Assembly: GCF_000236905.1 (NCBI RefSeq)
Contig: NC_016535.1
Location: 124,001 to 188,000 of the forward strand
Direction of reading: 5' to 3'
Source of the DNA: Tetrapisispora phaffii CBS 4417
Taxonomy: Eukaryota > Ascomycota > Saccharomycetes > Saccharomycetales > Saccharomycetaceae
Length of the DNA: 64,000 nucleotides
The notes under the pieces were generated by a model. It worked only from the letters and a program-made list of their open reading frames with translations. It did not search any database and was not told the origin of the DNA. Shown here one piece after another: positions 48,533-58,228 of this stretch (position 1 is the stretch's first letter; each line of letters opens with the position of its first letter). The translations under genes and the position numbers were made by a program.

Positions 48533-51004
48533 TCATGCTAGGTATCGGTAGGACTCGCCGTCTTCGCCTCTTACTAGGTACTCCTTCTGGATTAAGTTAT
48601 CGATGGCTTTCTTGATCATTGCAATCTTTGGATTGAACCTCTGATGTGCTTGTTGGATTACATCGTTGATTAACGTTGTGTGTGGCATGGTTCGGTTCGT
48701 CTTCATGATCCTCACAATGCACGCCTCTAAGTATATCTGTCTCTCTATGTTCAATTCTTTGGCGATCTTCTCGTTCTCACTCAAGTTTGTATTCGACCCC
48801 ATGTCGGGACCGGCATTCGTCGCACCACCGTTGCTGGTGTTATTACTATTGGTGTTGGCGTTGATTAGATTCATTATATCGTTCTTCACCCCGCTTGCAA
48901 AGTTGATCTTTGGTTTCAGAGCTTTGTATGGAGTGTTCAATTTGAAAATTGTATCGTTTTGGATTAGATTGTTTAAGCCAGGTGGTACTTGTTGAATCAA
49001 TTTGTATTTTATAAAGGGAATCATAGAGGCGGCAATGTTGTTGATCTTTAGATTCGTACCTTCTTGGATTTGTTCCAAAGTCAATTGGTTATTCTCAGAA
49101 CCATTATATAATAATAAAATCGACATTTGATATAGCGTCACAGTGAAATTGAATGGTGCATTGTGGGTCTTAGCTATGTTAGCCTGTAACTCACCACGAC
49201 AAAGTGGATACAACCATTTCAAAATTCTGCCGCTATGTTTGGTAATATACATATCTTCTAGCTTCGTGAAGGATGGTTTCAAGTCTGGTGGAACGGTATA
49301 TTCTGATTCTTGATATTGGAACGGCCACATCGTCTCAGCAAGAATAAATGGTTCCAACTCAGGGTACTTCAATGGCGAGTAGTCTGGTAACTCTTTCACA
49401 GACGAGTTGAACTCCTCTTCCACAATCTTTGATAATCTCACATCTTGGAACATCTTAGCAATCTTACCAGTGTATTCCATACTGTTCTCAGATTGTAGCC
49501 TTTGGATGATACTTTCTTCATCCGAATCTCTAGTGGACGTGCCATGAATCAATCTTTTAGCAAATAATCTTCTATAATGAGTTTCAAATGCATCCTTATC
49601 TGTTAAAAATTTAAATATCATCATTATATCGTCGACGTTCATGTCATTGGAAATTTCTGGCTTAGTGGATTTCTTTAATAGTTGATCACTATATTTAGCT
49701 AACATCTCGGGAGTCTTCGATGTAAGTAAATTAACTGACACATTTGTATTACCTGGTGGAATGGCATATGCATTTACGTTAACATATGATCTACAGGCAT
49801 TGTCCAGAGCCTTTGTGAATAATGGATCGTTATTGAAACATTTTTGAGTTATATTTAAAAATATCTTGTAAACTTCGATTAATTTTTTGATATATTCCTT
49901 TGGAGGGATTATCAATGCAGGGGTCTTCTGGCTACCATTAGCGCTTGGGAACATCTTTAACAATTTTAACACTTCATCCTCCCCGGTCTTCTTAATGTAC
50001 TGTTCAAAAACATTAGCTAACTGTGGCATCAACGTGAAATCTCTCTGCATTAATATATACAATGCAGAGATATTAATTTCATCTCTAGCGTCTAATAAAG
50101 TGACAAACTCATCCTCCAATTTTTTGACATGTTTTGTAATCAATACTGCATTCAGCGTCTCGGATAATGGCTTTCTTGTATGTTCATCCCAGTAAATAGA
50201 CATAGATTCTTCTTCTTGGTAAATAATATTACGTGCTTTCGAGATATAATCAGTCACTGAATGATTTTCTAAGAATTCATTTGAAAACTTGGTGTAATAC
50301 TCTTCTGTGCTGGTTAAGAACGGTTTTTCAAAATTTTGTAAATAAACATTTAAATTCAATTTCTTTAAATCCTGAGGGTCGATTCCTAATGCCACGAACG
50401 ATTTAATTGCTGTAATTAAATTGCTTTGGTGAACAGATTGTTCGTTTCTCTCCATCGTAATTTGCTGTAAAATTTCATTAGCCAGAAGTTCACTGTTCGA
50501 ATCAAACATGACTTGTTTCCAAGTGATCAAACATAAAGTATTGACGTCGAATATATCTCTTTTCCCATCGCTTCTCTCCTTCTGCACCCAGTATCTATTC
50601 ATATAGTCGAATGCATGATTCAAGAAGATAGAACCAATTGTGAACCTCTTCCACCGTCTAACGTAAAATTCCAAAAAGGTTTCATTTTCTTTCTTGGTGA
50701 AATTAGTGATGTATCTCTTTAAGAAATGTTTCAACTTTTCATATATTTCACTGCCGATCAAAATGGAAGATTGTCCATTGCTGTGGACCCTATCTGAGCT
50801 GAACTGCCCTGTCGACCTTGATTTATTCACACAGTAGTTGTAAATCGCTGTGTAAACTTCCATGTACATAGTAGGCGATAAAATCTTATTAACTCGCTTA
50901 TTAACTAGCTCCTGATCGTTCTGACCCAAAATCTGGTTGATAGCGGGCTCAATGAAGTTCCAAGTGGCCTCCAAATCGTCAGATCTAGGCAATATATCAG
51001 TCAT
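48533..51004 (-). CDS. CDC53: Cdc53, cullin scaffold of SCF ubiquitin ligases
   Basis: Cullin that joins Skp1/F-box substrate receptors to the RING protein Hrt1 and E2 Cdc34; essential for G1/S transition. The 823-residue protein (about 815 in S. cerevisiae, YDL132W) has N-terminal cullin repeats, the cullin-homology region (DKDAFETHYRRLFAKRLIHG), and the C-terminal winged-helix domain. That domain carries the neddylation site IVRIMKTNRTM with the acceptor lysine at about 768, and the family ending EYLVRGEDGESYRYLA. A short Asn-rich insertion (NANTNSNNTSNGG) precedes the winged helix. Confidence 0.97.
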   Translation of the reverse strand: MTDILPRSDDLEATWNFIEPAINQILGQNDQELVNKRVNKILSPTMYMEVYTAIYNYCVNKSRSTGQFSSDRVHSNGQSSILIGSEIYEKLKHFLKRYITNFTKKENETFLEFYVRRWKRFTIGSIFLNHAFDYMNRYWVQKERSDGKRDIFDVNTLCLITWKQVMFDSNSELLANEILQQITMERNEQSVHQSNLITAIKSFVALGIDPQDLKKLNLNVYLQNFEKPFLTSTEEYYTKFSNEFLENHSVTDYISKARNIIYQEEESMSIYWDEHTRKPLSETLNAVLITKHVKKLEDEFVTLLDARDEINISALYILMQRDFTLMPQLANVFEQYIKKTGEDEVLKLLKMFPSANGSQKTPALIIPPKEYIKKLIEVYKIFLNITQKCFNNDPLFTKALDNACRSYVNVNAYAIPPGNTNVSVNLLTSKTPEMLAKYSDQLLKKSTKPEISNDMNVDDIMMIFKFLTDKDAFETHYRRLFAKRLIHGTSTRDSDEESIIQRLQSENSMEYTGKIAKMFQDVRLSKIVEEEFNSSVKELPDYSPLKYPELEPFILAETMWPFQYQESEYTVPPDLKPSFTKLEDMYITKHSGRILKWLYPLCRGELQANIAKTHNAPFNFTVTLYQMSILLLYNGSENNQLTLEQIQEGTNLKINNIAASMIPFIKYKLIQQVPPGLNNLIQNDTIFKLNTPYKALKPKINFASGVKNDIMNLINANTNSNNTSNGGATNAGPDMGSNTNLSENEKIAKELNIERQIYLEACIVRIMKTNRTMPHTTLINDVIQQAHQRFNPKIAMIKKAIDNLIQKEYLVRGEDGESYRYLA

Positions 51005-51557
51005 TATCGTTTCTCTGTCTCTTGTCGCACAATCAAATACGAAAATGTTCCTAGATCAGGTTTCACAGATGCTTTCCTCTGTGTTGTTCAACCCCGGCCT
51101 TAAAAACTGCTACTAAGTAGATCAAAATCCTCTGTCTCTCTCTCTCTCTCTTACTAAACTTAAAAAGAAAACAGATAGTCATGCAACTCCTTAGAGGTAT
51201 GAGTACCTTTAAACGAAGTAGGCCTATTGCAAATCACTTCTGAATAATTGTATATATATATATATCTTCTATAGCATGTACAGCTTGCTGGTGTCTTAAA
51301 AATCACACCGCCAAAAAAATATTCTGAGAACTTCGAAATCACAAACGTTACGGAGAGGACGGGGCGGGTAAGAGGCGGTTTCTGACTGGCGGGGCGAGGG
51401 GAGACGGCGTCACAGTTTGGCGACAGGCGACGTTAAGTCGAATGATGGTCTTGATACATTATATGATATGTGGCTACATGGGGTCTATATGATTGCTGTG
51501 TGGGTTCACATGCTAGGTGGTATGCGCATGAGCGGGAGTGCGGAAGTGCGAGGTCAG
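51005..51557. promoter_or_regulatory. CDC53 promoter region and SRF1 3' region
   Basis: Contains a (TC)n run at 51135-51150, a (TA)n run at about 51251-51264, a Reb1-type CGGGTAA at 51365-51371 and a GC-rich part at 51350-51430. No gene seen. Confidence 0.55.
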
Positions 51558-52973
51558 TTAGAACCGCGGCGATTGAGATCTGACTCTTTGCACCACTCTG
51601 AAAATGGTGATGGCGTATGTTACCACCCATGTGAACATCAGTATGAACAGGAATGCAGATAATGCTCGTTGTTTGCGACAGATGTATGCCACTTTTGGGA
51701 ACGATTTCGAGTTGCTGCCGGTCCCGGCCGTTCCTGTGGAAGTGTCATCGATGCAGACCCATTTGGGATCAAACAACGTGTTGAATGCAAGCGCTAGGTT
51801 TGCGCTGGAGAAAATGACAAACAGCAAGTCTAATAAGATCAGGCCTAGCTTTCGGAGGGGGTCTCTTAGACCCAACGGTCTTCCTGTGAATTCGTCGTGT
51901 GCAATGTACACACTGTACACGATTGCAAACGAATTGACACAGATGGCCATCACGGTGGATGCTTGTTGCGTGATTCTGCCGTCAATAGAGGCAATGGAGT
52001 TGTCGTCTGAGTTTATAAAGATCCTAGAGGCTATCCCGAGTGAGATGGCACATAGTATGACGATCATGAGTCGGAACGCTAGAGGCACGTAGTGCGAGTT
52101 CAGAATCAGCTCTGTCACGAGAGGTCTCCATTTCTGATACTTGCTCTTTCTGAACCTTCTCCATCTTTCTTTCTCCTTGCTGAATTCATCCAGCCAGTCC
52201 GATTGGCCAGCACGGTCAGCATAGCCGTCCCTGCCGGCCTCTTGCTTATGCTTATTGTAGCCATCTTGGTAGTAGAAGTCTTTGATCTTGGAGATGTACT
52301 CGTACCACTCCCTGTTGTTCATTGTGTTTTTAACCTCGTGGTAGTTTTGGAATAACGGTTGGTTGTAGACACCGTTAAGACGCTCTTCCCCACCCCATTC
52401 AGAACTCAAATCATTCAACTGGACCTCGTCGTCGAATACACGGTCCATCATGGAGCTGGATCCACCTGCAGAGACCATCGAGGCGGAGGCCATGTCCTGC
52501 GATGACCGCATTCTTGTTTTCGTTTGTTGGTCGCTAATGTACGTGACATGGTTACCTACATTTGTGACGAGCTGCCCCCACTTCTCCACATCGGAATTCA
52601 AAAATGGGTCCCTTGTCACCACATTCTTTCCGTAGTCAATACCACTCTTGTCTTCAAAAATAGTGTCCGTGTTCAACAGGTTGCTGTTCCTTGTTTTCAG
52701 CCTCTTAAAATCTTCATCCAAGACGAAAGGAGGCACCGTTGTGGGATTCAAAGCATAATAATTCAAGTTTCCAACCGTTTCACTTGCATCTCGAGACTTC
52801 ATGCCATGTCGCTCGCTGTTCGCACTCATACTAGTGTCGTTTGTGTTGGCAGTATGTTCACCGACGGGCAGATCAGATGAACTGCTGCCACTTGGCGTTT
52901 CGGTGCTCTTCTCTAACAAACTCATTGCCCCCACCGACTTGTGCCCAACAGCCTCTCCATGTGCAGCCTGCAT
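51558..52973 (-). CDS. SRF1: Srf1-type membrane regulator of phospholipase D
   Basis: Homologue of S. cerevisiae Srf1 (YDL133W, about 437 residues), which regulates the phospholipase D Spo14. The protein has 471 residues from the ATG at 52973; an in-frame ATG at 52925 (MSLLEKSTETPSG) is an alternative start. About 290 hydrophilic N-terminal residues are followed by four membrane segments: near 305-322 (FRLMIVILCAISLGIA), 338-360 (STVMAICVNSFAIVYSVYI), 380-400 (LGLILLDLLFVIFSSANLALAF) and 440-460 (ALSAFLFILMFTWVVTYAITIF). The loop EFTGRPLGLRDPLRKLGLIL is distinctive. Its place after CDC53 is as in S. cerevisiae. GC-rich codons. Confidence 0.88.
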   Translation of the reverse strand: MQAAHGEAVGHKSVGAMSLLEKSTETPSGSSSSDLPVGEHTANTNDTSMSANSERHGMKSRDASETVGNLNYYALNPTTVPPFVLDEDFKRLKTRNSNLLNTDTIFEDKSGIDYGKNVVTRDPFLNSDVEKWGQLVTNVGNHVTYISDQQTKTRMRSSQDMASASMVSAGGSSSMMDRVFDDEVQLNDLSSEWGGEERLNGVYNQPLFQNYHEVKNTMNNREWYEYISKIKDFYYQDGYNKHKQEAGRDGYADRAGQSDWLDEFSKEKERWRRFRKSKYQKWRPLVTELILNSHYVPLAFRLMIVILCAISLGIASRIFINSDDNSIASIDGRITQQASTVMAICVNSFAIVYSVYIAHDEFTGRPLGLRDPLRKLGLILLDLLFVIFSSANLALAFNTLFDPKWVCIDDTSTGTAGTGSNSKSFPKVAYICRKQRALSAFLFILMFTWVVTYAITIFRVVQRVRSQSPRF

Positions 52974-53149
52974 GGGTCCACCACACCCTGCTTTTATTTA
53001 TAATGGTCGGTGTTTCCGTATACCGAACTTGTCGCTCATTCCAATTGATGGGGTTTTCAAATTTCAATGGAGCCCCACACACTGCATTATAAGAGAAAGC
53101 AACATAACAATGCACTGTTGAGAGAGAGCATCTGTAAGGAAGGTGAGCA

Positions 53150-53917
53150 ATGTTCGGTATCATAAGAAGACACATCAGTATTGGCCGCAGTGGGTTTTTT
53201 GCCAGAGACCACCGGCTGCTGCTTGTGCCATTGAGTGAGCAAGACGTATTTTTCCACTACGAGTATCCCCATCGACTAGTGAATATGGACCGCCGAGTGG
53301 TGAAACTCGACCGGTGGATGACTAGGAAAGCGCATGGTGTCTGGGACAGGTTCGGCAAGAGCGAGAACAGGGTGAACAGGTACCTGTATGGGCAGGTCAG
53401 TAAGTTTGTGGAGAACGTGCCTTGGGAGGAAGAGAGCCTGCGCCGGTTCCCGATCGAGACACATCTGCACGGCGTGGAGACGGTTGCCATGTATGGGCCT
53501 TATCAAGTCGGCGACGAGATGCAAGAGGTGACCGCCACGCTCAACAAGAAACTGGCGGTGCTGGAGCCGCAGTACAAGCGACAGATAGCACTCTGCGTGG
53601 CGGCAATGCCCTTGACCATACCCATCATGCTGATCCCGTTGGTGCCGAACATCCCTTCTTTTATTCTGTGCTACCGTGTGTACTGCCACTACCGCTCGCT
53701 GCATGGCCTGAAGATGTTCAAGAGCATCCTGAATGACAAGGCCAGGCATACCTACATGCAGCTGACAGATTTCCCTGCGATGCCCTGCCGTGGTGCTGGC
53801 CGTGGTGCTGATGGCATGCGACGCTACAGCAAGCGTGTTGCCGAGTACGCCGGCCTGCCGTCGCTAGCGACCGCGCTGCTGAAGGCGGACCAACAGCGTC
53901 ACGTGACTGACACGTGA
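53150..53917 (+). CDS. YDL183C-type mitochondrial protein (K+/H+ exchange-related family)
   Basis: A 255-residue protein with a basic N terminus (MFGIIRRHISIGRSGFFARDHRLL) that suits mitochondrial import and a hydrophobic segment at about 145-170 (ALCVAAMPLTIPIMLIPLVPNIPSFILCYRVYCHYR). This layout fits the fungal family related to mitochondrial K+/H+ exchange, whose S. cerevisiae member YDL183C has about 320 residues. The neighbours (SRF1 and PPH21/22) fit that region. The gene is much more GC-rich than most of the window. The last nine codons and the stop lie in a perfect 16-bp inverted repeat. Family assignment rests on pattern and position; I could not align it. Confidence 0.75.
   Translation: MFGIIRRHISIGRSGFFARDHRLLLVPLSEQDVFFHYEYPHRLVNMDRRVVKLDRWMTRKAHGVWDRFGKSENRVNRYLYGQVSKFVENVPWEEESLRRFPIETHLHGVETVAMYGPYQVGDEMQEVTATLNKKLAVLEPQYKRQIALCVAAMPLTIPIMLIPLVPNIPSFILCYRVYCHYRSLHGLKMFKSILNDKARHTYMQLTDFPAMPCRGAGRGADGMRRYSKRVAEYAGLPSLATALLKADQQRHVTDT
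53858..53873. repeat. Near-palindromic CCGTCGCTAGCGACCG, copy 1
   Basis: Contains the 12-bp palindrome GTCGCTAGCGAC and is the exact reverse complement of the 16 bases at 54005-54020. Lies near the end of the 53150 gene. Confidence 0.9.
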
Positions 53918-53926
53918 CGCTGTTGG
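53890..53926. repeat. Perfect inverted repeat, 16-bp arms, 5-nt loop, over a stop codon
   Basis: The left arm CCAACAGCGTCACGTG (53890-53905), a loop of ACTGA and the exact reverse complement (53911-53926). The TGA stop of the 53150 gene (53915-53917) is inside the right arm. Each arm holds one CACGTG. Confidence 0.95.
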
Positions 53927-54417
53927 CGATCACGCGTGTTACCCGCCACGGCCGTCGCGAGTGACACCGGCTGTGTATTACCCGCAGTCCGCGGCGATGC
54001 CGCTCGGTCGCTAGCGACGGCGATGTGAAAACCGTATCGTGAAGTGTTTGGCAGCTGTCTGAATGAACAATAACACCATCAACCAACAATTGATTGATGA
54101 TAACAAGCAAGATGCAAGTGACGACGACTGGTCACTTTTGCCAGTGCAGCAACAGCGATTGCGATGCGTTTTTGCTCTATCATCTAGGACTTGTAGCACG
54201 TTTGGTCTTTCTTACAACTTTACTTGTTGCTGCTATCTCATTCTTCCCCTTGTCATAACCCCCCCCATCTCTGGCATCGAAAACAGCGTGAAACTGTTTT
54301 CTGAATAGGGTGTTGCTTGCATAGTGGATATACACAGATATATGTTTACTGGCACTCGAGTGATTGATTATAAATAAGTTGCCGTCTCCAAACACAGACA
54401 TACATACACACGTTACA
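53918..54417. promoter_or_regulatory. PPH21/22 promoter region
   Basis: GC-rich at first, then AT-rich. Holds two reverse-oriented Reb1-type sites TTACCCG (53939-53945 and 53978-53984), the second GTCGCTAGCGAC palindrome and a TATAAATA at 54370-54377 close to the ATG. I searched for the 25-codon RPL41 gene expected here from S. cerevisiae and did not find it. Confidence 0.6.
54005..54020. repeat. Near-palindromic CGGTCGCTAGCGACGG, copy 2
   Basis: Exact reverse complement of 53858-53873, about 147 bp away. The two copies form a large inverted repeat around the stop-codon hairpin. Confidence 0.9.
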
Positions 54418-55485
54418 ATGAGCACAGAGGTGGATGTCGATGTGCCTATGCAGGATGCAGAGCAGAGCGATTTGGATTTGGAGTTGGAGTTAGAGGACGA
54501 GTTGATGAAGCCGGGGTCCTCCGGCATTGCTGACCACAAGTCTGCGGAGCCCGTCAAGTTGACAACGACCTCCATCGGGCAGTTGGATGCGTGGATTGAG
54601 AAACTGGTGAAATGCGAGGTGCTGTCGGAGGACGAGGTTGCGAGGCTGTGCAAGATGGCTGTCGACGTGCTGCAGTTCGAGGAGAACGTCCAGCCTGTCA
54701 ATGTGCCGGTCACCATCTGCGGTGATGTACACGGCCAGTTCCACGACCTGATCGAGCTGTTCAAGATCGGTGGTCCCTGTCCAGATACTAACTATCTGTT
54801 CATGGGGGACTACGTCGACAGAGGTTATTACTCCGTCGAGACCGTCTCGTACCTGGTGGCGATGAAAGTTAGATACCCAAGCAGAATCACCATACTGAGA
54901 GGCAATCACGAGTCGAGACAGATCACGCAAGTCTACGGGTTCTACGACGAATGTTTGAGGAAGTACGGGAGTGCGTCCGTGTGGAAGATGTTCACCGACT
55001 TGTTCGATTACTTCCCCATTACTGCATTGGTCGACAATCAAATATTCTGTCTGCATGGTGGTTTGTCTCCAATGATCGAGACCGTCGACCAGGTCAGAGA
55101 TCTCAATAGAATACAAGAAGTCCCTCACGAAGGCCCTATGTGCGACCTGTTGTGGAGTGACCCTGATGACCGCGGCGGATGGGGTATCAGTCCAAGAGGT
55201 GCAGGTTTCACCTTTGGCCAAGATATCAGTGAGCAGTTCAACCACACAAACAACCTGTCCTTGATCGCAAGAGCACACCAACTGGTAATGGAAGGCTTTT
55301 CTTGGTCCCACCAGCAAAACGTCATCACCATTTTCAGTGCTCCCAATTACTGCTACAGATGCGGTAACCAAGCAGCTATCATGGAAGTGGATGAGAATCA
55401 CAACAGACAATTACTGCAATATGATCCATCAATCAGACCCGGCGAACCAACTGTAACAAGAAAGACCCCAGATTACTTCTTATAG
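54418..55485 (+). CDS. PPH21/PPH22: Catalytic subunit of protein phosphatase 2A
   Basis: Ser/Thr phosphatase PP2A-C, acting in mitosis, morphogenesis and TOR signalling. The ATG at 54418 gives 355 residues (Pph21 about 369, Pph22 about 377). The acidic N-terminal extension (about 1-48) is typical of yeast Pph21/22. PPP-family metal motifs are GDVHGQ (102-107), GDYVDRG (130-136) and RGNHE (161-165), and the C terminus ends TPDYFL, the methylated tail that binds regulatory subunits. The frame upstream runs only to a TTG. It is followed by RDI1 on the same strand. RPL35 is missing further along. Confidence 0.98.
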   Translation: MSTEVDVDVPMQDAEQSDLDLELELEDELMKPGSSGIADHKSAEPVKLTTTSIGQLDAWIEKLVKCEVLSEDEVARLCKMAVDVLQFEENVQPVNVPVTICGDVHGQFHDLIELFKIGGPCPDTNYLFMGDYVDRGYYSVETVSYLVAMKVRYPSRITILRGNHESRQITQVYGFYDECLRKYGSASVWKMFTDLFDYFPITALVDNQIFCLHGGLSPMIETVDQVRDLNRIQEVPHEGPMCDLLWSDPDDRGGWGISPRGAGFTFGQDISEQFNHTNNLSLIARAHQLVMEGFSWSHQQNVITIFSAPNYCYRCGNQAAIMEVDENHNRQLLQYDPSIRPGEPTVTRKTPDYFL

Positions 55486-56013
55486 TCAGATAAAACAAAA
55501 ACTTTAACATCAAAAAAGCTCAAAAAAAATGTAACACAAAGAATAAATCAAATAAAGTTAACAATAACAAGTAGTCTGAACTGAAACTAATTCGATCTCT
55601 TTCTTTATCACAACGTTGCAAACCAATAAGAGACGTACTTTGAAAAGAAAGCCATTAAAAAATATACATTACGCAATACAACAGAACCACAACATTATCT
55701 AAACTAGTACATATTTGTATAACAATGACCATAACATTTTGTATTAACCCACTGTGCCCTTCTTTTAGCTTCTTGCCTAGCAAGTTAGTGTGTCCTTTTA
55801 TAAATCTTGGTCTTTCCAACGAGATCAATAATCGGAATCAGAAATGAAATCTGGCTCAAAATATCGAAAAATTGCAAGATACAACAGAAAATCGTGTCTT
55901 GAACATATGTTTAAAAGGGGTTGATCGCAAAAGGGATTGTGTTGCAATTGAGCAGTGGGCAACCCTCACTAACAGTTGAGATATCCAAAACTGCGGAATA
56001 AATAAGTATAAAG
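55486..56013. other. Spacer: PPH 3' region and RDI1 promoter
   Basis: AT-rich; no gene or distinctive site seen. Confidence 0.5.
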
Positions 56014-56616
56014 ATGAGCGAACCTGTTAATGATAATGAATTTGAAGACGGTAATATCGACAACTATAAGGTATCCGCAAAGAAAACTGTCGATGAGTAT
56101 AAGAATCTAGATGCGGAAGATGAGTCCCTCGCTAAATGGAAGGCCTCTCTGGGGCTGAGTTCAGATGTCCTGCCACTAGAGTTCCCAGGAGACAAGAGAA
56201 AAGTTGTTGTCTTGAAGATTCAATTGTTGGTTGATACTGAACCAAAACCAATTGAATTTGATCTTACTTCGGAAGAGACTATTAAAGAGTTATCCTCAAA
56301 ACGTTACAAAGTGAAAGAGAAATCCACCTACAAATTGAAGATTATCTTCAAAGTTCAACATGAAATCATCACTGGCTTGAGATACGTTCAATATATTAAG
56401 AAGGCTGGTATTGCCGTTGATAAAATCGACGATCATTTAGGTTCATACGCTCCTAACACATCTGCAAAACCTTTCTACGAAGTTGAATTGCCAGAAAGTG
56501 AAGCACCAAGTGGGATGCTCGCAAGAGGTAAGTACAGCGCAGTTTCTAAATTTATTGACGATGATAAAATGAATCACTTAACTTTGAACTGGGGTGTTGA
56601 AATTGTTAAAAAATGA
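56014..56616 (+). CDS. RDI1: Rho GDP-dissociation inhibitor
   Basis: Extracts prenylated Rho GTPases (Cdc42, Rho1, Rho4) from membranes. The 200-residue protein (about 202 in S. cerevisiae, YDL135C) has the acidic, flexible N-terminal arm and the immunoglobulin-like fold of RhoGDI. Recognisable blocks are ESLAKWKASLG, KEKSTYKLKIIFKVQHEIITGLRYVQ, and the C-terminal MLARGKYSAVSKFIDDDKMNHLTLNWGVEI. The strand relative to ARF is convergent, as in S. cerevisiae. Confidence 0.97.
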   Translation: MSEPVNDNEFEDGNIDNYKVSAKKTVDEYKNLDAEDESLAKWKASLGLSSDVLPLEFPGDKRKVVVLKIQLLVDTEPKPIEFDLTSEETIKELSSKRYKVKEKSTYKLKIIFKVQHEIITGLRYVQYIKKAGIAVDKIDDHLGSYAPNTSAKPFYEVELPESEAPSGMLARGKYSAVSKFIDDDKMNHLTLNWGVEIVKK

Positions 56617-56897
56617 TCTGTGCTAATTTTGAAAACATATCTCATAAAAGATACCTTACAGGTGCACCGTTGCATGAATTGAACTATCTAGAAGCTCTTT
56701 AGTTAATTGTTATATTTCTGTAACAAAAAAAAATAAGTATAATATTATATATATACAGAAAATACATACTAACCATTCTTTTATAATTATATTTAATTTA
56801 TTCTTTTCAAAAAAACATACTATTTTGCTCTTGTCGTGAAATCTCACAGTGTTTCTTTTTGTCTTTCCTTTTGCAGTGGAGCAATCATCCATTACAT
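56617..56897. other. Convergent 3' spacer between RDI1 and ARF
   Basis: 281 bp, very AT-rich, with TATATATATA at about 56746-56755 and A-runs that can serve 3' ends on both strands. Confidence 0.5.
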
Positions 56898-57443
56898 CTA
56901 AGTTTGGTTCTTTAAGTTGTTACTTAACCATTCTAAACCCTCGTACAAACCCTCACCAGAGGTAGCACAAGTCGATTGAATGAACCAAGGTCTGTTTCTA
57001 ATGGAGTGTAAGCCCAACTTCTCGGTGATCTCAGCAGCCGACATGGCTTCTGGCAAATCTTGCTTGTTAGCAAAGACCAACCAGACCGCGTTTCTCAATT
57101 CGTCTTCATTCAACATTCTTTGCATGACTTCTCTGGCTTCACCAATACGAGATCTATCGTTGGAATCGACAACGAAAATAACACCCTCGGTGTTTCTGTA
57201 ATAATGTCTCCATAGAGATCTGATTCTGTCTTGTCCACCAACATCCCATACAGTGAAAGAGATGTTTTTATATTGAACAGTCTCGACATTGAAACCAATA
57301 GTTGGGATGGTAGTAATAACTTCCCCTAATTTTAATTTATACAAAACAGTAGTCTTACCGGCACCATCTAAACCAACCATCAGGATTCTCATCTCCTTGT
57401 TACCAAAAAGGTTACTAAACAATTTTGAAGCAAATAAACCCAT
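56898..57443 (-). CDS. ARF1/ARF2: ADP-ribosylation factor GTPase
   Basis: Small GTPase that starts COPI and clathrin coat assembly at the Golgi. The 181-residue protein has the same length as Arf1/Arf2. MGLFASKLF gives the N-myristoylation site Gly2 and amphipathic helix. The P-loop GLDGAGKTT is at 24-32, switch II DVGGQ at 67-71 with catalytic Gln71, and NKQD in the expected place. Highly biased codons. It works with coatomer, whose epsilon subunit SEC28 is also in the window. Confidence 0.98.
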   Translation of the reverse strand: MGLFASKLFSNLFGNKEMRILMVGLDGAGKTTVLYKLKLGEVITTIPTIGFNVETVQYKNISFTVWDVGGQDRIRSLWRHYYRNTEGVIFVVDSNDRSRIGEAREVMQRMLNEDELRNAVWLVFANKQDLPEAMSAAEITEKLGLHSIRNRPWFIQSTCATSGEGLYEGLEWLSNNLKNQT

Positions 57444-58228
57444 TTTTCCTGTTACAGTTCTCTATATAAATTATTACAACCTACGTTCAGTTTTGTTACA
57501 GTTGATACAAAATTCAACCCACCCCAAAAACAAAACTCAAACAAAAAAGAACCCAGCTTTTAATATAACAACAATAGCTCAACATGAAATCAATTGTTAA
57601 CCGTTCAATACCAACTGAAGTTGCCCTCTTAATCAATATATTTCATTCATTAATGATACTTGTCTTTGAGTAAATTAGGTGTTAATTGATTGTTATTTCT
57701 CAATTTCTTTCTGGAGAGCTCAGAAGACAAACTCCGCCAAAAGCGTGAAATATCATTTTGCACGAGGCGGTGGTCATGTGTCACGATGACCATCGCAGGT
57801 CCAAGAGGTGGCACATATAGCAAGCCCGATGGTTGGGCAACTGTCACAGGCAATGCAGATGTGTCGTCTTAACCAGAGCTGTAACCCACGTCCAAGATTC
57901 GTGGACGGCTGTGCATTGCTTCCAGTTCTCTCCCGCTCCCCACAAATGAGCTGGCGACTGCAAGAACTGCTCACTTAATAAGGTGTATGTGTGTATTATT
58001 ATATAAATCTATATGCTAATAGGTTCATGCTTTCTCCAAATCTCTATTGGTTTGGGATATTCTATAGCTAAGAAACATCTTTGTTTCAAGTTCGGGTTTA
58101 GTAGCAACAGCGGAACTATTCTTAATATGCAATTTGAAGTATTGTGGCCGTGGTTGAACTCGCAATAGTTACTCTGTATATGTGAGCAAAGTTAAAGAAA
58201 ATGGGTCGATATACGATAGTCGATACGA
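57444..58228. other. ARF promoter region and NUS1 3' region
   Basis: 785 bp without a credible gene. AT-rich apart from a short mixed stretch near 57720-57960. Short open frames on both strands there lack coding character. Confidence 0.5.

Noticed and set aside
53930..54417. RPL41, a 25-codon gene expected between SRF1 and PPH21/22
   Set aside because: I scanned both strands for a short Arg/Lys-rich frame and found none.
54490..55410. A 306-codon frame opposite to PPH21/22
   Set aside because: Exactly antisense to a highly conserved phosphatase; its length follows from the codon bias of the real gene.
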